A stretch of DNA of 64,000 bases from Mycolicibacterium setense (lineage in GTDB: Bacteria; Actinomycetota; Actinomycetes; Mycobacteriales; Mycobacteriaceae). Made by a program: the position numbers and the translations under genes. This document shows, in pieces, positions 51,432-61,213 of this stretch. The notes under the pieces were generated by a model. That model saw only the letters and a list, made by a program, of their open reading frames with translations. It was not told the origin of the DNA and searched no databases. The DNA lies in assembly GCF_000805385.1 (NCBI RefSeq), contig NZ_JTJW01000007.1, positions 62,001 through 126,000 of the forward strand. The letters run 5' to 3'. Within the stretch, counting starts at the first letter, position 1. The number at the start of each line of letters is the position of its first letter.

Positions 51432-52358
51432 ATGGAAGGACGCGCTGGATCTGACGCGGCCGGCCTGACCCTGCCGGGTGTCGCCGAAGCCGACGAGGTG
51501 TTGGCGGCCCCGGACTGGGCGGCCCGGGCGGAATCACACCAGCGCCGCGCCGACGAGTTCCTCACACCGCACCTGCGGCGGCAACACGCCGGTGAACCGC
51601 ATCCGGTGTGGGATTTTCTCTTCACCTATTACAGCCTGCGTCCCCGGCAGTTGCGGCGTTGGCATCCGGGCTTCGGGGTGGTGCTCGCCGGCGAGGGTGC
51701 CCGCGGGTACCTGCAGCGCACCGGGTACGGCCCGCATCCCGACGGCGTCACGGTCCGGGACGATTACCTGCTGTCCCGTGTCGAGACGGTCCGGTTCGTC
51801 GCACGGTTGATGCGCGCGACCGCGACGCGCGCACCCCGGATGAACTGCTTCGGTCTCCATGAATGGGCCATGGTCTACCGGGCCCCCCAGCTACGGCACG
51901 GCCAGGTTCCGCTGCGCCTCGGCGCCGCCGGTACCGATGCGGTTGTCGAGTCAATGCCGTTGCGGTGCACCCACTTCGACGCGTTCCGCTTTTTCACCGA
52001 CGCCGCGGTCGGCCGCAACGACCGACACCTGAGCCGCGACCAACAGGCCGACGCCGAGCAGCCCGGCTGCATCCACGCCGCCATGGATACCTACAAGTGG
52101 GCCTACAAATTGGGCCCACTGGTGCCGTCGGAGTTGGTGATGGACGCACTCGAACTCGCGGCCGACGCGCGGGCGCTCGATATGTGTGCCAGCCCATACG
52201 ACTTGACGCAGTATGGTTTCCAGCCGATCGCCATCGAAACACCGGCCGGGCGTGCCGAATACGTCAGGGCCCAACAGCGCATCGCCGAGCGGGCGGCTCC
52301 GTTGCGGGTCACCCTGGCAAACCGGTGTGAGCTGTTGCTCACCAGGCTGGACGGCTGA
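51432..52358 (+). CDS. Conserved actinobacterial protein, function unknown
   Basis: A 308-residue soluble protein. Distinctive segments are HPVWDFLFTYYSLRPRQLRR, WHPGFGVVLAGEGARGYLQR, NCFGLHEWAMVYRAP and QPGCIHAAMDTYKWAYKLGP. Conserved-looking His, Trp and Tyr residues suggest an enzyme. Proteins like this are sometimes labelled 3-methyladenine glycosylase in automatic annotations, but no helix-hairpin-helix or glycosylase motif is visible and that name is not adopted. GGAGGAG precedes ATG 51432. Confidence 0.75.
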   Translation: MEGRAGSDAAGLTLPGVAEADEVLAAPDWAARAESHQRRADEFLTPHLRRQHAGEPHPVWDFLFTYYSLRPRQLRRWHPGFGVVLAGEGARGYLQRTGYGPHPDGVTVRDDYLLSRVETVRFVARLMRATATRAPRMNCFGLHEWAMVYRAPQLRHGQVPLRLGAAGTDAVVESMPLRCTHFDAFRFFTDAAVGRNDRHLSRDQQADAEQPGCIHAAMDTYKWAYKLGPLVPSELVMDALELAADARALDMCASPYDLTQYGFQPIAIETPAGRAEYVRAQQRIAERAAPLRVTLANRCELLLTRLDG

Positions 52359-52436
52359 AAGGCCGACGTTACCAATGGGTAAGCTGGATAAACGGCAGGC
52401 ATCGCACGGTGCCTGGAGCCGAGGGAGGAAACGCGC

Positions 52437-54659
52437 ATGACCAACCGCGTGACTGTCGGAAACCTGCGTGTCGCGCAGGTGCTGCACGACTTCATCACGA
52501 ACGAGGCACTGCCGGGCACGGGCGTCGACCCGGACAGCTTCTGGTCCGGCGTGGACAAGGTCGTCGCCGACCTCACCCCGAAGAACCAGGAACTGCTGGC
52601 CCGCCGCGACGATCTGCAGGCACAGATCGACAAATGGCACCGCGCGCATGTGCTGGAGCCGGTCGACCCCGACGCGTACAAGCAGTTCCTCACCGATATC
52701 GGCTACCTGCTGCCCGAGCCGGCTGACTTCACCGTCACCACCTCCGGCGTGGACGACGAGATCACCTCGACCGCCGGCCCCCAGCTCGTCGTGCCGATCC
52801 TCAACGCCCGATTCGCCCTCAATGCGGCCAACGCCCGGTGGGGCTCGTTGTACGACGCGCTGTATGGCACCGACGTCATCAGCGAGGAAGACGGCGCGGA
52901 GAAGGGGTCCGGCTACAACCAGATCCGCGGCGACAAGGTGATCGCCTACGCGCGCAACTTCCTGGACGAGGCCGCGCCGCTGGCGGCCGGCTCCTGGAGC
53001 GACGCCACGGGACTCAAGATCGTCCAAGAAGACGGGGCCGGCCAGTTGCTGGTGACCTACGGTGACGACCTCAGTACCGGCCTGGCCACGCCCGAACAAT
53101 TCGTCGGCTACACCGGTGAGCTGGGCCGGCCCCAGTGGTCGGTGCTGCTGCGCAACCACGGTCTGCACATCGAGATCCTCATCGACCCCGACTCCCCCGT
53201 CGGATCCACCGACGCCGCAGGCATCAAGGACGTCGTCCTGGAATCCGCGATCACCACGATCATGGACTTCGAGGACTCCGTGGCCGCCGTCGACGCCGAC
53301 GACAAGGTGCTCGGCTACCGCAACTGGCTGGGCCTGAACCGCGGCGATCTGTCGGAGGAAGTCGCCAAGGGTGGCAAGACCTTCACCCGTGTGCTCAACC
53401 CCGACCGGACTTTCACCACCCCGGACGGTGAGGGCGAGCTGACCCTGCCCGGACGCAGCCTGCTGTTCGTCCGCAACGTCGGACACCTGATGACCAACGA
53501 CGCCATCGTCGACGCCGACGGGAACGAGATCCCCGAAGGCATCCAGGACGCGCTGTTCACGGGCCTGATCGCCATGCACGGGTTGAAGGATGCCGCCGAC
53601 AATGACGGCGCGAATGGTCCGCTGAAGAACAGCCGCACCGGGTCGGTCTACATCGTCAAGCCCAAGATGCACGGCCCCGACGAGGTCGCCTTCACCTGCG
53701 AGCTGTTCGGGCGCGTCGAGGACGTCCTCGGCCTGCCGGGCGGCACCCTCAAGGTCGGCATCATGGACGAGGAACGCCGCACCACGGTCAACCTCAAGGC
53801 CTGCATCAAGGCTGCCGCCGACCGCGTGGTGTTCATCAACACCGGTTTCCTGGACCGCACCGGCGACGAGATCCACACCTCGATGGAGGCCGGGCCGATG
53901 ATCCGCAAGGGCGCCATGAAGGCCCAGCCGTGGATCAAGGCCTACGAGGACAACAACGTCGACGTCGGCCTGGCCACCGGCCTGGCCGGTAAGGCCCAGA
54001 TCGGCAAGGGCATGTGGGCCATGACCGACCTGATGGCCGACATGGTCGAGCAGAAGATCGGCCAGCCGAAGGCCGGCGCCACCACTGCGTGGGTGCCATC
54101 GCCGACCGCGGCCACCCTGCACGCGATGCACTACCACCAGGTGGACGTCGAGGCCGTGCAGAAGGAACTGGCCGGCAAGACACGCAGCACCATCGAAGAA
54201 CTGCTGACGATCCCCCTCGCGGATTCCTCCCTGACGTGGTCGCCGGAGGAGATCCACGAAGAGGTGGACAACAACTGCCAGTCGATCCTGGGCTACGTGG
54301 TCCGCTGGATCGACGCCGGTGTCGGCTGCTCGAAGGTGCCCGACATCCACAATGTCGCGCTCATGGAGGATCGCGCCACCCTGCGGATCTCCAGCCAGCT
54401 GCTGGCCAACTGGCTGCGTCACGGCGTCATCACCGAAGAGGACGTCAAGGCCAGCCTGCGCCGGATGGCCGCCGTGGTCGACGAGCAGAATGCCGGCGAC
54501 GCCGACTACCTGGCGATGGCCCCCGACCCGGAGGCCAGCATCGCGTTCGCCGCGGCACAGGAGTTGATCCTGTCCGGGGCCCAGCAGCCCAACGGCTACA
54601 CCGAGCCGATCCTGCACCGGCGCCGCCGCGAGTTCAAAGCGAGCACCGCCGGGAAGTGA
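52437..54659 (+). CDS. glcB: Malate synthase G
   Basis: A 740-residue monomeric malate synthase condensing glyoxylate with acetyl-CoA, counterpart of Rv1837c and the second step of the glyoxylate shunt. Characteristic blocks are LVVPILNARFALNAANARWG, MDFEDSVAAVDADDKV, the Arg-containing LKVGIMDEERRTTVNLKACI, GLATGLAGKAQIGKGMWAMT and the Cys-containing RWIDAGVGCSKVPDIHNVAL. Start ATG 52437 follows GGAGG. The cyclically permuted G-type domain order is intact. Confidence 0.96.
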   Translation: MTNRVTVGNLRVAQVLHDFITNEALPGTGVDPDSFWSGVDKVVADLTPKNQELLARRDDLQAQIDKWHRAHVLEPVDPDAYKQFLTDIGYLLPEPADFTVTTSGVDDEITSTAGPQLVVPILNARFALNAANARWGSLYDALYGTDVISEEDGAEKGSGYNQIRGDKVIAYARNFLDEAAPLAAGSWSDATGLKIVQEDGAGQLLVTYGDDLSTGLATPEQFVGYTGELGRPQWSVLLRNHGLHIEILIDPDSPVGSTDAAGIKDVVLESAITTIMDFEDSVAAVDADDKVLGYRNWLGLNRGDLSEEVAKGGKTFTRVLNPDRTFTTPDGEGELTLPGRSLLFVRNVGHLMTNDAIVDADGNEIPEGIQDALFTGLIAMHGLKDAADNDGANGPLKNSRTGSVYIVKPKMHGPDEVAFTCELFGRVEDVLGLPGGTLKVGIMDEERRTTVNLKACIKAAADRVVFINTGFLDRTGDEIHTSMEAGPMIRKGAMKAQPWIKAYEDNNVDVGLATGLAGKAQIGKGMWAMTDLMADMVEQKIGQPKAGATTAWVPSPTAATLHAMHYHQVDVEAVQKELAGKTRSTIEELLTIPLADSSLTWSPEEIHEEVDNNCQSILGYVVRWIDAGVGCSKVPDIHNVALMEDRATLRISSQLLANWLRHGVITEEDVKASLRRMAAVVDEQNAGDADYLAMAPDPEASIAFAAAQELILSGAQQPNGYTEPILHRRRREFKASTAGK

Positions 54660-54714
54660 TTAGACTTCGGCGGGTCCGGATGACTAGTCGGCGCGAGACG
54701 TACAGGGGTTAGGA

Positions 54715-57003
54715 ATGGGCAGGCACAGCATTCCCGACCCTGAGGATGCACCCGACGAGCCGCACGTCGGCGAGCCCGGGTTCTCCGATGACTATGAGCC
54801 CGATTATGAGCCGCCCCGCCGCGAGCAGTCTCGGCATGCCGGAGACGATTTCGGGGCGCCCGGGCATCAGGCCGACCGCGGTTACCGGGATGCACCCGCC
54901 TACCGCGACGAGCCCGGTGACCGGGGGTACCGGGCCGAGCCCGATTACCGCACGCCGCCGCCGTACGTAGACGGTGACGACGACTACGAATCGGACTATC
55001 GCGATTCGGAGTATGCCGACTACGACGAGGCGGACTACGTCGAGGACGCCGGTTACGACGACGAGTACATCGACGGATACCGCGGCAAGTACGCCGATGC
55101 CGACGACGACTATGCGCCGCAATACTCGGCCGAGTTTTCCGACGCCGAGTACGCGGACGACGACTACGCCGACGACCAGCCGACCGCGCAGTTCGGTGCC
55201 GTCTCCGAACCGCCACCGCCGTCCACCCCGTCGAGTCGCCAGCACGGCGGCGACTGGGACGGCGGTGAGTGGACCGGCAGCCATCGGGCTGTCGAATCCG
55301 GGCGGCGCGGTGTCAGCGTCGGCGTGATCGTCGCCCTCGTCACTGTGGTGGCCGTGGTCGGCGCGATGATTCTGTGGAAGTTCTTCGGTGACGCCCTCGC
55401 CGGCCGCAGCGATGCGGCGGCCGCGCGCTGCGTGGACGGCGAACTCGGTGTCGCCGTCATTGCCGACCCCACCATCTCGACGCACATCGAAGGGCTCGCC
55501 AACGCCTACAACGAGTCGGTCAGCCCCGTCGGTGATCGCTGCGTCAAGGTCCGCGTGCAGTCCGCCGAATCCGACCGCGTGGTCAGCGGTTTCGCCAACG
55601 CGTGGCCCAAGGAACTCGGCGACCGTCCTGCACTGTGGATTCCGGCCAGCAGCATCGCCGAGGCGCGACTGGAGGCGACCGCCGGCGCCAAGACCGTCAG
55701 CGACAGCCGCTCCCTGGTCACCTCACCGGTTCTGCTCGCGGTCCGTCCGCAGCTCAAGAACGGACTGGCACAACAGACCTGGGCCGCCCTGCCGCAGCTG
55801 CAAAGCAGCCCGGCCGCGATGAACGCACTCAAGCTACCGGGTTGGGGCACACTGAAACTCGCGCTGCCGACTCACAGCAACGGCGACGCCGCCTCGCTGG
55901 CCGCCGAGGCCGTGGCCGCGGCGTCCGCTCCCGCGGGCGCACCGGCGACCTCGGGTATGAGCGGTGTCAACAGCCTGCTGCACGGGCAGCCCAAGCTCGA
56001 CGACGCCGAGTTGGGAACCGCCCTGGACGCGTTGCTCAACGCCTCCGATCCGGCGACCGCGCCGGTACACGCGGTGGCCACCACCGAACAGCAGGTCTTC
56101 CAGCGGGGCACCGCGCTCGACGACGCCAAGTCCTCACTGGCTGGCTGGGTACCGCCCGGCCCGACGGCCACGGCCGACTATCCGACGGTCCTGCTGGCCG
56201 GAGACTGGCTGGAGAAGGAGCAGGTAACCGCGGCCAGCGAGTTCGCCCGCTACCTGCGCAAACCTGAGCAGCTCGCCGAGCTCGCGAAGGCCGGTTTCCG
56301 GGCAGAGGGAACCACACCTCCGTCCAGCGACGTGACCGATTTCGGGCAGCTGGCGGCCCCGTTGTCGATCGGTGACAACTCCATGCGGGTGACGCTGGCC
56401 AACGCAACGGCCGCGCCGACGGGAAGCCCCGCGGTCACGATCATGCTCGACCAGTCGATGCCGACCGAGGAGGGCGGCAAATCCCGGCTGGCCAACGTGG
56501 TGGCCGCACTCAACGGCCGGCTCAAGGCGCTGCCGGACACCGCCGCGGTCGGCCTGTGGACCTTCGACGGCACCGAGGGCCGGTCGGAAGTATCGACGGG
56601 GCCGCTGGCCGAGCCGGTGAGCGGTCAGCGCCGCTCCGAGGCCTTGACCTCGACGCTGGACGAGCAGTCCGCTTCCGGTGGCGGCGCGGTGTCCTTCACC
56701 ACCCTTCGCATGCTCTACAACGAGGCACTGTCGAAATACCGTGAGGGCCAGACCAATTCAATACTGGTGATCACCACCGGACCGCACACCGACCAGAGCC
56801 TGGACGGAGCCGGCCTGCAGGACTTCATCCGCGGCGCATACGATCCAGCCCGGCCGATCGCGGTCAATGTGATCGATTTCGGCACCGGCTCGGACCGGGC
56901 CACCTGGGAAGCGGTCGCGCAGGCGAGTAGCGGCACCTACCAACACCTCTCGAGCTCCACTTCGCCCGACCTGACCACCGCCGTCAACACCATGCTGGGC
57001 TAG
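54715..57003 (+). CDS. Membrane-anchored solute-binding and VWA domain protein
   Basis: A 762-residue protein, counterpart of Rv1836c. The acidic, Tyr/Asp-rich cytoplasmic N-terminus (about 1-195, DDDYESDYRDSEYADYDEAD) is low complexity. A single transmembrane helix (VGVIVALVTVVAVVGAMILW, about 202-221) leads to an extracytoplasmic solute-binding-like region (GVAVIADPTISTHIEGLANA) and a C-terminal von Willebrand A domain (VTIMLDQSMPTEEGG, AAVGLWTFDGTEGR, ILVITTGPHTD). The VWA metal site reads DQSMP, degenerate from DxSxS. Function unknown; it lies downstream of glcB. Confidence 0.85.
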   Translation: MGRHSIPDPEDAPDEPHVGEPGFSDDYEPDYEPPRREQSRHAGDDFGAPGHQADRGYRDAPAYRDEPGDRGYRAEPDYRTPPPYVDGDDDYESDYRDSEYADYDEADYVEDAGYDDEYIDGYRGKYADADDDYAPQYSAEFSDAEYADDDYADDQPTAQFGAVSEPPPPSTPSSRQHGGDWDGGEWTGSHRAVESGRRGVSVGVIVALVTVVAVVGAMILWKFFGDALAGRSDAAAARCVDGELGVAVIADPTISTHIEGLANAYNESVSPVGDRCVKVRVQSAESDRVVSGFANAWPKELGDRPALWIPASSIAEARLEATAGAKTVSDSRSLVTSPVLLAVRPQLKNGLAQQTWAALPQLQSSPAAMNALKLPGWGTLKLALPTHSNGDAASLAAEAVAAASAPAGAPATSGMSGVNSLLHGQPKLDDAELGTALDALLNASDPATAPVHAVATTEQQVFQRGTALDDAKSSLAGWVPPGPTATADYPTVLLAGDWLEKEQVTAASEFARYLRKPEQLAELAKAGFRAEGTTPPSSDVTDFGQLAAPLSIGDNSMRVTLANATAAPTGSPAVTIMLDQSMPTEEGGKSRLANVVAALNGRLKALPDTAAVGLWTFDGTEGRSEVSTGPLAEPVSGQRRSEALTSTLDEQSASGGGAVSFTTLRMLYNEALSKYREGQTNSILVITTGPHTDQSLDGAGLQDFIRGAYDPARPIAVNVIDFGTGSDRATWEAVAQASSGTYQHLSSSTSPDLTTAVNTMLG

Positions 57004-57006
57004 ACG

Positions 57007-57031
57007 CGCCGCCTTCTATCCCAGGGCGGCG
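57007..57031. terminator. Short hairpin between convergent genes
   Basis: Perfect 7-bp arms CGCCGCC and GGCGGCG with an 11-nt loop lie just after the VWA gene stop, in the gap facing gcvP. No T-run, so only a weak candidate. Confidence 0.35.
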
Positions 57032-57080
57032 GGAAGCGATCGCCCGCAGCCCCGGGGTGGAAAACGACGCGCGAAACGGC

Positions 57081-59945
57081 TCAGGCGAACGCCTCGACCG
57101 GCGGGCAGGAACACACCAGGTTCCGGTCACCGTACGCCCCGTCGATGCGACGAACCGGCGGCCAGACCTTCGGACGGAACCCCTTGCCCAACGGGTAGGC
57201 GGCCTGTTCGCGGGTGTACGGATGATCCCAATCCGCCACGAGAAGGCACTCGGCCGTGTGGGGGGCACCGCGCAGCGGGTTGTCATCCACCGGCCACTCC
57301 CCCGAACCGACCCGGTCGATCTCGGCGCGGATCGCGATCATCGCGTCGCAGAACGCGTCGACCTCGGCCAGGCTTTCACTCTCGGTCGGCTCGACCATCA
57401 ATGTGCCTGCCACCGGGAAGCTCATGGTGGGTGCGTGGAAACCGAAGTCGGCCAGACGCTTTGCCACATCGTCGACGGTCACGCCGGTGTCCTTGGTGAT
57501 CCCTCGAAGGTCGAGGATGCACTCGTGGGCCACCATGCCGTTCTCGCCGGTGTAGAGCACCGGGTAGTACTCATCGAGCCGGCGGGCCACGTAATTGGCC
57601 GACGCGATCGCGGTCAGACTCGCCGCGCGCAATCCCTCGGCACCCATCATCCTGATGTAGGCCCACGTGATCGGCAGGATCGACGCCGACCCGTACGGCG
57701 CGGCCGAGACCGTGTGCTCGTCGGGCAGCTCATCGGCGAGCGGATGGCCCGGCAGGAACGGCGCCAGATGCGATCGCACCGCGACCGGGCCGACACCGGG
57801 GCCGCCACCGCCGTGCGGGATGCAGAACGTCTTGTGCAGGTTCAGATGGCTGACATCGCCACCGAAGCGGCCTGGGCGGGCCAACCCGACCAGCGCATTG
57901 AGGTTCGCGCCGTCCACGTAGACCTGCCCACCCACGTCGTGCACCGCCGCGCAGATCTCGGCGACGTCGTGCTCGTACACCCCATGAGTCGAGGGGTACG
58001 TGATCATCAGCGCCGCAATATGATCCGAGTGCGCAGCGATCTTCGCGCGCAGGTCGTCGAGGTCGACGTCACCGTTCTCGCGGCAGGCCACCACCACGAC
58101 CCGCATGCCGGCCAGCGCCGCCGAGGCCGCGTTGGTGCCATGTGCGCTCGACGGGATCAGGCACAGATCGCGATCGGTGTCGCCGCGGGAGACGTGGTAC
58201 GCCTTGATGGCCAGCAGCCCGGCGTACTCACCCTGAGAACCGGCGTTGGGCTGCAACGAAATCTGGTCGTAGCCGGTGATGCCGGTGAGCCAGTCCTGCA
58301 GATCGGCGATCAGTTTACGCAATCCCGGGTTGTCCGACGCAGGCGCGAACGGGTGCTGCCGGGCGAACTCCGGCCAGGTGATCGGCTCCATCTCGGCAGC
58401 CGCGTTGAGCTTCATGGTGCAGGATCCCAGCGGAATCATGCTGCGGTCCAAGGCGATGTCCTTGTCCGCCAACGACCGGAGGTACCGCATCATCTCGGTC
58501 TCGGTGCGGTAGGAGTTGAACGCCGGATGAGTCAGGAACTCTGATGTGCGCGTCGCGATTCCGGCACTGGCCGGATCGGGCGCCGGGGCGGCTCCCCGGC
58601 TCGATGTCGCCGCCGGGGCGGCTCCGAAGGCCTGCAGTACCGAAGCCACATGCTCGTCGGTGGTCACCTCGTCGCACGACACCGACACATGATCGGCGTC
58701 GACGCGCCACAGGTTGATCCCCTTGCCCTTGGCCGCCGCAATCACGTCGTCGGCGCGTCCGGGAACTCGGGCCAGCACGGTGTCGAAGTACTTGTCGTGC
58801 ACCAGCGCATCGCCGAGTGCCGCCGCGATGGTCGAGGCATGGCCGTGCACGCGGCGCGCGATCGCGGTCAATCCCGGTGCGCCGTGGTAGCTGGCATACA
58901 TCGCCGCCATCACCGCCAGCAGCACCTGAGCGGTACAGATGTTGCTGGTCGCCTTGTCCCGGCGGATGTGCTGCTCACGGGTCTGCAGGGCCAGCCGGTA
59001 GGCCGGCGCCCCGTCCGCGTCCACGGACACGCCGACCAACCGGCCCGGCAACTGCCGGGCATGCTTGGCGTGCACCGCGAGGTAACCGGCGTGGGGTCCG
59101 CCGAATCCCATTGGTACCCCGAACCGTTGGGTCGTCCCGAAGGCCACGTCCGCCCCCGCCTCCCCCGGTGGGGTGATCAGTGTCAGCGCCAGCAGGTCCG
59201 CCCCGACGGCGACGAGCGCACCGCGCTCATGTGCGGCGCTGATCAGTCCCGACCAATCGTCGACACGCCCACTTGCCCCGGGCAGTTGCACGATGACGCC
59301 GAAGAACTCTCCGTCCGGAAGCCCTTGGCGCAGATCGGCGGTGACGATCTCGATGCCGAGCGGCTCGGCGCGGGTGCCCAGCACGGCCGCCGTCTGCGCG
59401 TACACATCGGTGTCGACCACCAGTCGGTTGGTCTTGGATTTGGTCGCGCGGTGCATCAGCGTCATGGCCTCGGCGGCGGCGGTGCCCTCGTCGAGCATCG
59501 AGGCGTTGGCCACTTCGAGTCCGGTCAGGTCCGACACCATGGTCTGGAAGTTGAGCAGCACCTCGAGGCGGCCCTGGCTGATCTCGGGCTGGTACGGCGT
59601 GTACGCGGTGTACCAGGCGGGGTTCTCAAGGATGTTGCGCCGCAACACGGCGGGGGTGAAGGTGTCGAAGTAGCCTTGACCGATCATCGAGACCGCGGTC
59701 GTGTTGGACTCGGCGAGGGCGCGCAGCTCGGCCAGCGACTCCTCCTCGGAGGCCGGCGCGGGCAGGCCCTCCAGGCCCGGTGCGATGCCGTCGAAGGAGA
59801 GCGCGTCGAGTATGCCTGCCGGTAGTGCCTTGGCGGCGAGCTCGTCCAGGGAGGCCACGCCGATCACCTCGAGCATGGTGCTGACGGCGGTGGCGTCCGG
59901 GCCGATGTGACGATCGGCGAAACGCGATTGATGCTGGTCGGACAC
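57081..59945 (-). CDS. gcvP: Glycine dehydrogenase (decarboxylating), P-protein
   Basis: A 954-residue PLP enzyme of the glycine cleavage system, transferring the aminomethyl group of glycine to GcvH; counterpart of Rv1832. The N-terminal signature is SRFADRHIGPDATAVSTMLE, the central block SMIPLGSCTMKLNAAAEM, and the PLP lysine about Lys705 in NLHKTFCIPHGGGGPG. GTG 59945 with AGGAG is the start; the longer frame to 60083 reads through the riboswitch. It is under a tandem glycine riboswitch. gcvT is not in the window. Confidence 0.96.
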   Translation of the reverse strand: MSDQHQSRFADRHIGPDATAVSTMLEVIGVASLDELAAKALPAGILDALSFDGIAPGLEGLPAPASEEESLAELRALAESNTTAVSMIGQGYFDTFTPAVLRRNILENPAWYTAYTPYQPEISQGRLEVLLNFQTMVSDLTGLEVANASMLDEGTAAAEAMTLMHRATKSKTNRLVVDTDVYAQTAAVLGTRAEPLGIEIVTADLRQGLPDGEFFGVIVQLPGASGRVDDWSGLISAAHERGALVAVGADLLALTLITPPGEAGADVAFGTTQRFGVPMGFGGPHAGYLAVHAKHARQLPGRLVGVSVDADGAPAYRLALQTREQHIRRDKATSNICTAQVLLAVMAAMYASYHGAPGLTAIARRVHGHASTIAAALGDALVHDKYFDTVLARVPGRADDVIAAAKGKGINLWRVDADHVSVSCDEVTTDEHVASVLQAFGAAPAATSSRGAAPAPDPASAGIATRTSEFLTHPAFNSYRTETEMMRYLRSLADKDIALDRSMIPLGSCTMKLNAAAEMEPITWPEFARQHPFAPASDNPGLRKLIADLQDWLTGITGYDQISLQPNAGSQGEYAGLLAIKAYHVSRGDTDRDLCLIPSSAHGTNAASAALAGMRVVVVACRENGDVDLDDLRAKIAAHSDHIAALMITYPSTHGVYEHDVAEICAAVHDVGGQVYVDGANLNALVGLARPGRFGGDVSHLNLHKTFCIPHGGGGPGVGPVAVRSHLAPFLPGHPLADELPDEHTVSAAPYGSASILPITWAYIRMMGAEGLRAASLTAIASANYVARRLDEYYPVLYTGENGMVAHECILDLRGITKDTGVTVDDVAKRLADFGFHAPTMSFPVAGTLMVEPTESESLAEVDAFCDAMIAIRAEIDRVGSGEWPVDDNPLRGAPHTAECLLVADWDHPYTREQAAYPLGKGFRPKVWPPVRRIDGAYGDRNLVCSCPPVEAFA

Positions 59946-59987
59946 GACACTCTCCTGAGGCGCAGACGTGCTCAGACGTCCTAGGCG

Positions 59988-60190
59988 TCCCTCTCCCTCT
60001 GTCGTCGACCCGGTCCGGGCGCCTGAGAGATTCAGCCCGGGTGCCGGGCCTTTCCCCATGGGCGGGTACCCAGCGGGCACCACTTTCCAGAGGCATCGGG
60101 GCCTGCGCGGTCCGGGGTGCCTGAGAGGTTGACGGAGAGGTATTGCTCCTTCGGCGTCCGTGGCTGGCTGTCACGAAACTCTCCCGCACG
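59988..60190 (-). promoter_or_regulatory. Tandem glycine riboswitch upstream of gcvP
   Basis: The gcvP leader carries two glycine aptamers. Aptamer 1 has GGGAGAG (60187-60180 region), GCCGAAGGAGCAA, CCTCTCAGGCA (60130-60118), GGACCGC and CTCTGGAAAG (60092-60083). Aptamer 2 follows after a short linker with AATCTCTCAGGCGC (around 60031-60018), CGGACCG and ACAGAGGGAGAG (to about 59990). Two CTCTCAGGC cores about 99 nt apart are diagnostic. Glycine binding normally turns gcv expression on. The expression platform lies in the 40 nt before the GTG. Confidence 0.92.
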
Positions 60191-60337
60191 AGGGCGATGC
60201 GTCCCTCATCCTACCGGGCTTCTACCGGCTGCTCGGCAAGCCCGCGAAGTGCGCCCCGCGCGTCGAAGATGCCGTGAGCGCCACGACTCCACAGCGTTGG
60301 TGTGGGCCGGCTTCAGGTGTCTGTCCGCGAAGGTAAG

Positions 60338-60958
60338 TCAGCCGATTTTGCGGTCGCGACTTTTGCGCCGCGAGGCCAGCTCGTCCTCAGGCGACGGGAT
60401 GGACTCGCCGCCGTCGGCGCGCTCGCCCGGGAAATCGGCGATGGTGCCGGTCAGCTCACGCATGGCGCCGGACACCGCGATGCCGAACACGCCCTGGCCG
60501 CCCTGCAGCAGGTCGACAACCTCTTCGGCGGAGGTGCACTCGTAAACCGTGGTGCCGTCGGAGAACAGCGTGATGTTGGCCAGATCCTGCACACCGCGCT
60601 GGCGCAGGTGGTCAACCGCAACCCGGATGTTGTGCAAGGAGATGCCGGTGTCCAGCAGTCGCTTGACGATCTTGAGGACCAAGACGTCCTTGAACGAGTA
60701 GAGGCGCTGGCTGCCCGAACCGGCCGCGCCCCGGATGGAGGGAACCACCAGGGATGTGCGGGCCCAGTAATCGAGCTGCCGGTAGGTGATACCGGCAATC
60801 TGGCATGCGCTGGGACCGCGGTAACCGACCAGTTCGTCGGGCACAGAATCGTCGGGGAAAAGCCCGCCCTGCACGGGTTCGCCAGATGGCCTGACCGGCG
60901 GCTCCGCACCGCTCCCGGTGGTCAGATCCAGCTCTTCCTGCCGTGGCGTGTCACCCAC
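60338..60958 (-). CDS. MerR-family regulator, Rv1830 counterpart
   Basis: A 206-residue winged-helix MerR-like protein. The DNA-binding domain is central: GYRGPSACQIAGITYRQLDY, WARTSLVVPSIRGAAGSGSQ, RLYSFKDVLVLKIVKRLLD. A disordered acidic N-terminus precedes it and a charged C-tail (SPEDELASRRKSRDRK) follows. No metal-binding cysteine is present. GTG 60958 follows GAGAGG; an upstream ATG at 61012 is less likely. It lies between gcvP and the DUF151 gene, in the conserved garA neighbourhood. Confidence 0.88.
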   Translation of the reverse strand: MGDTPRQEELDLTTGSGAEPPVRPSGEPVQGGLFPDDSVPDELVGYRGPSACQIAGITYRQLDYWARTSLVVPSIRGAAGSGSQRLYSFKDVLVLKIVKRLLDTGISLHNIRVAVDHLRQRGVQDLANITLFSDGTTVYECTSAEEVVDLLQGGQGVFGIAVSGAMRELTGTIADFPGERADGGESIPSPEDELASRRKSRDRKIG

Positions 60959-61213
60959 TGTGAATCCTCTCGCCGATCGAACTCGCCCGCACCGAACTTC
61001 TAGGTCCTGCACTGCAGCAATCTCTGCCGCGACGGTTTGCTGCGAGCTCGAATGTGTCGAGCATACGCTTCCCGCCGGGCCCTGATTGCCCGCTGTGAAG
61101 AAAGTATGGCGCCCGAATTCCCGCCCGATTGTCTCCCGCGCCGCGTGTCGACACCGGTATACCCACTTGAGACGTACCCGTGATCTGCGACCGGACGGCG
61201 GGGCGGGCGACGG

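Noticed and set aside
51432..52358. 3-methyladenine DNA glycosylase
   Set aside because: No glycosylase fold motif is visible; the name appears only as a transferred label in similar proteins.
51951..54617. 888-codon open frame antisense to glcB
   Set aside because: It is the mirror of a strongly conserved gene; high GC third positions remove antisense stops. The translation is His/Gly/Val-rich with no domain.
60000..60083. N-terminal extension of GcvP to an upstream start at 60083
   Set aside because: That region is riboswitch RNA; the GTG at 59945 has a proper Shine-Dalgarno and the conserved N-terminus.
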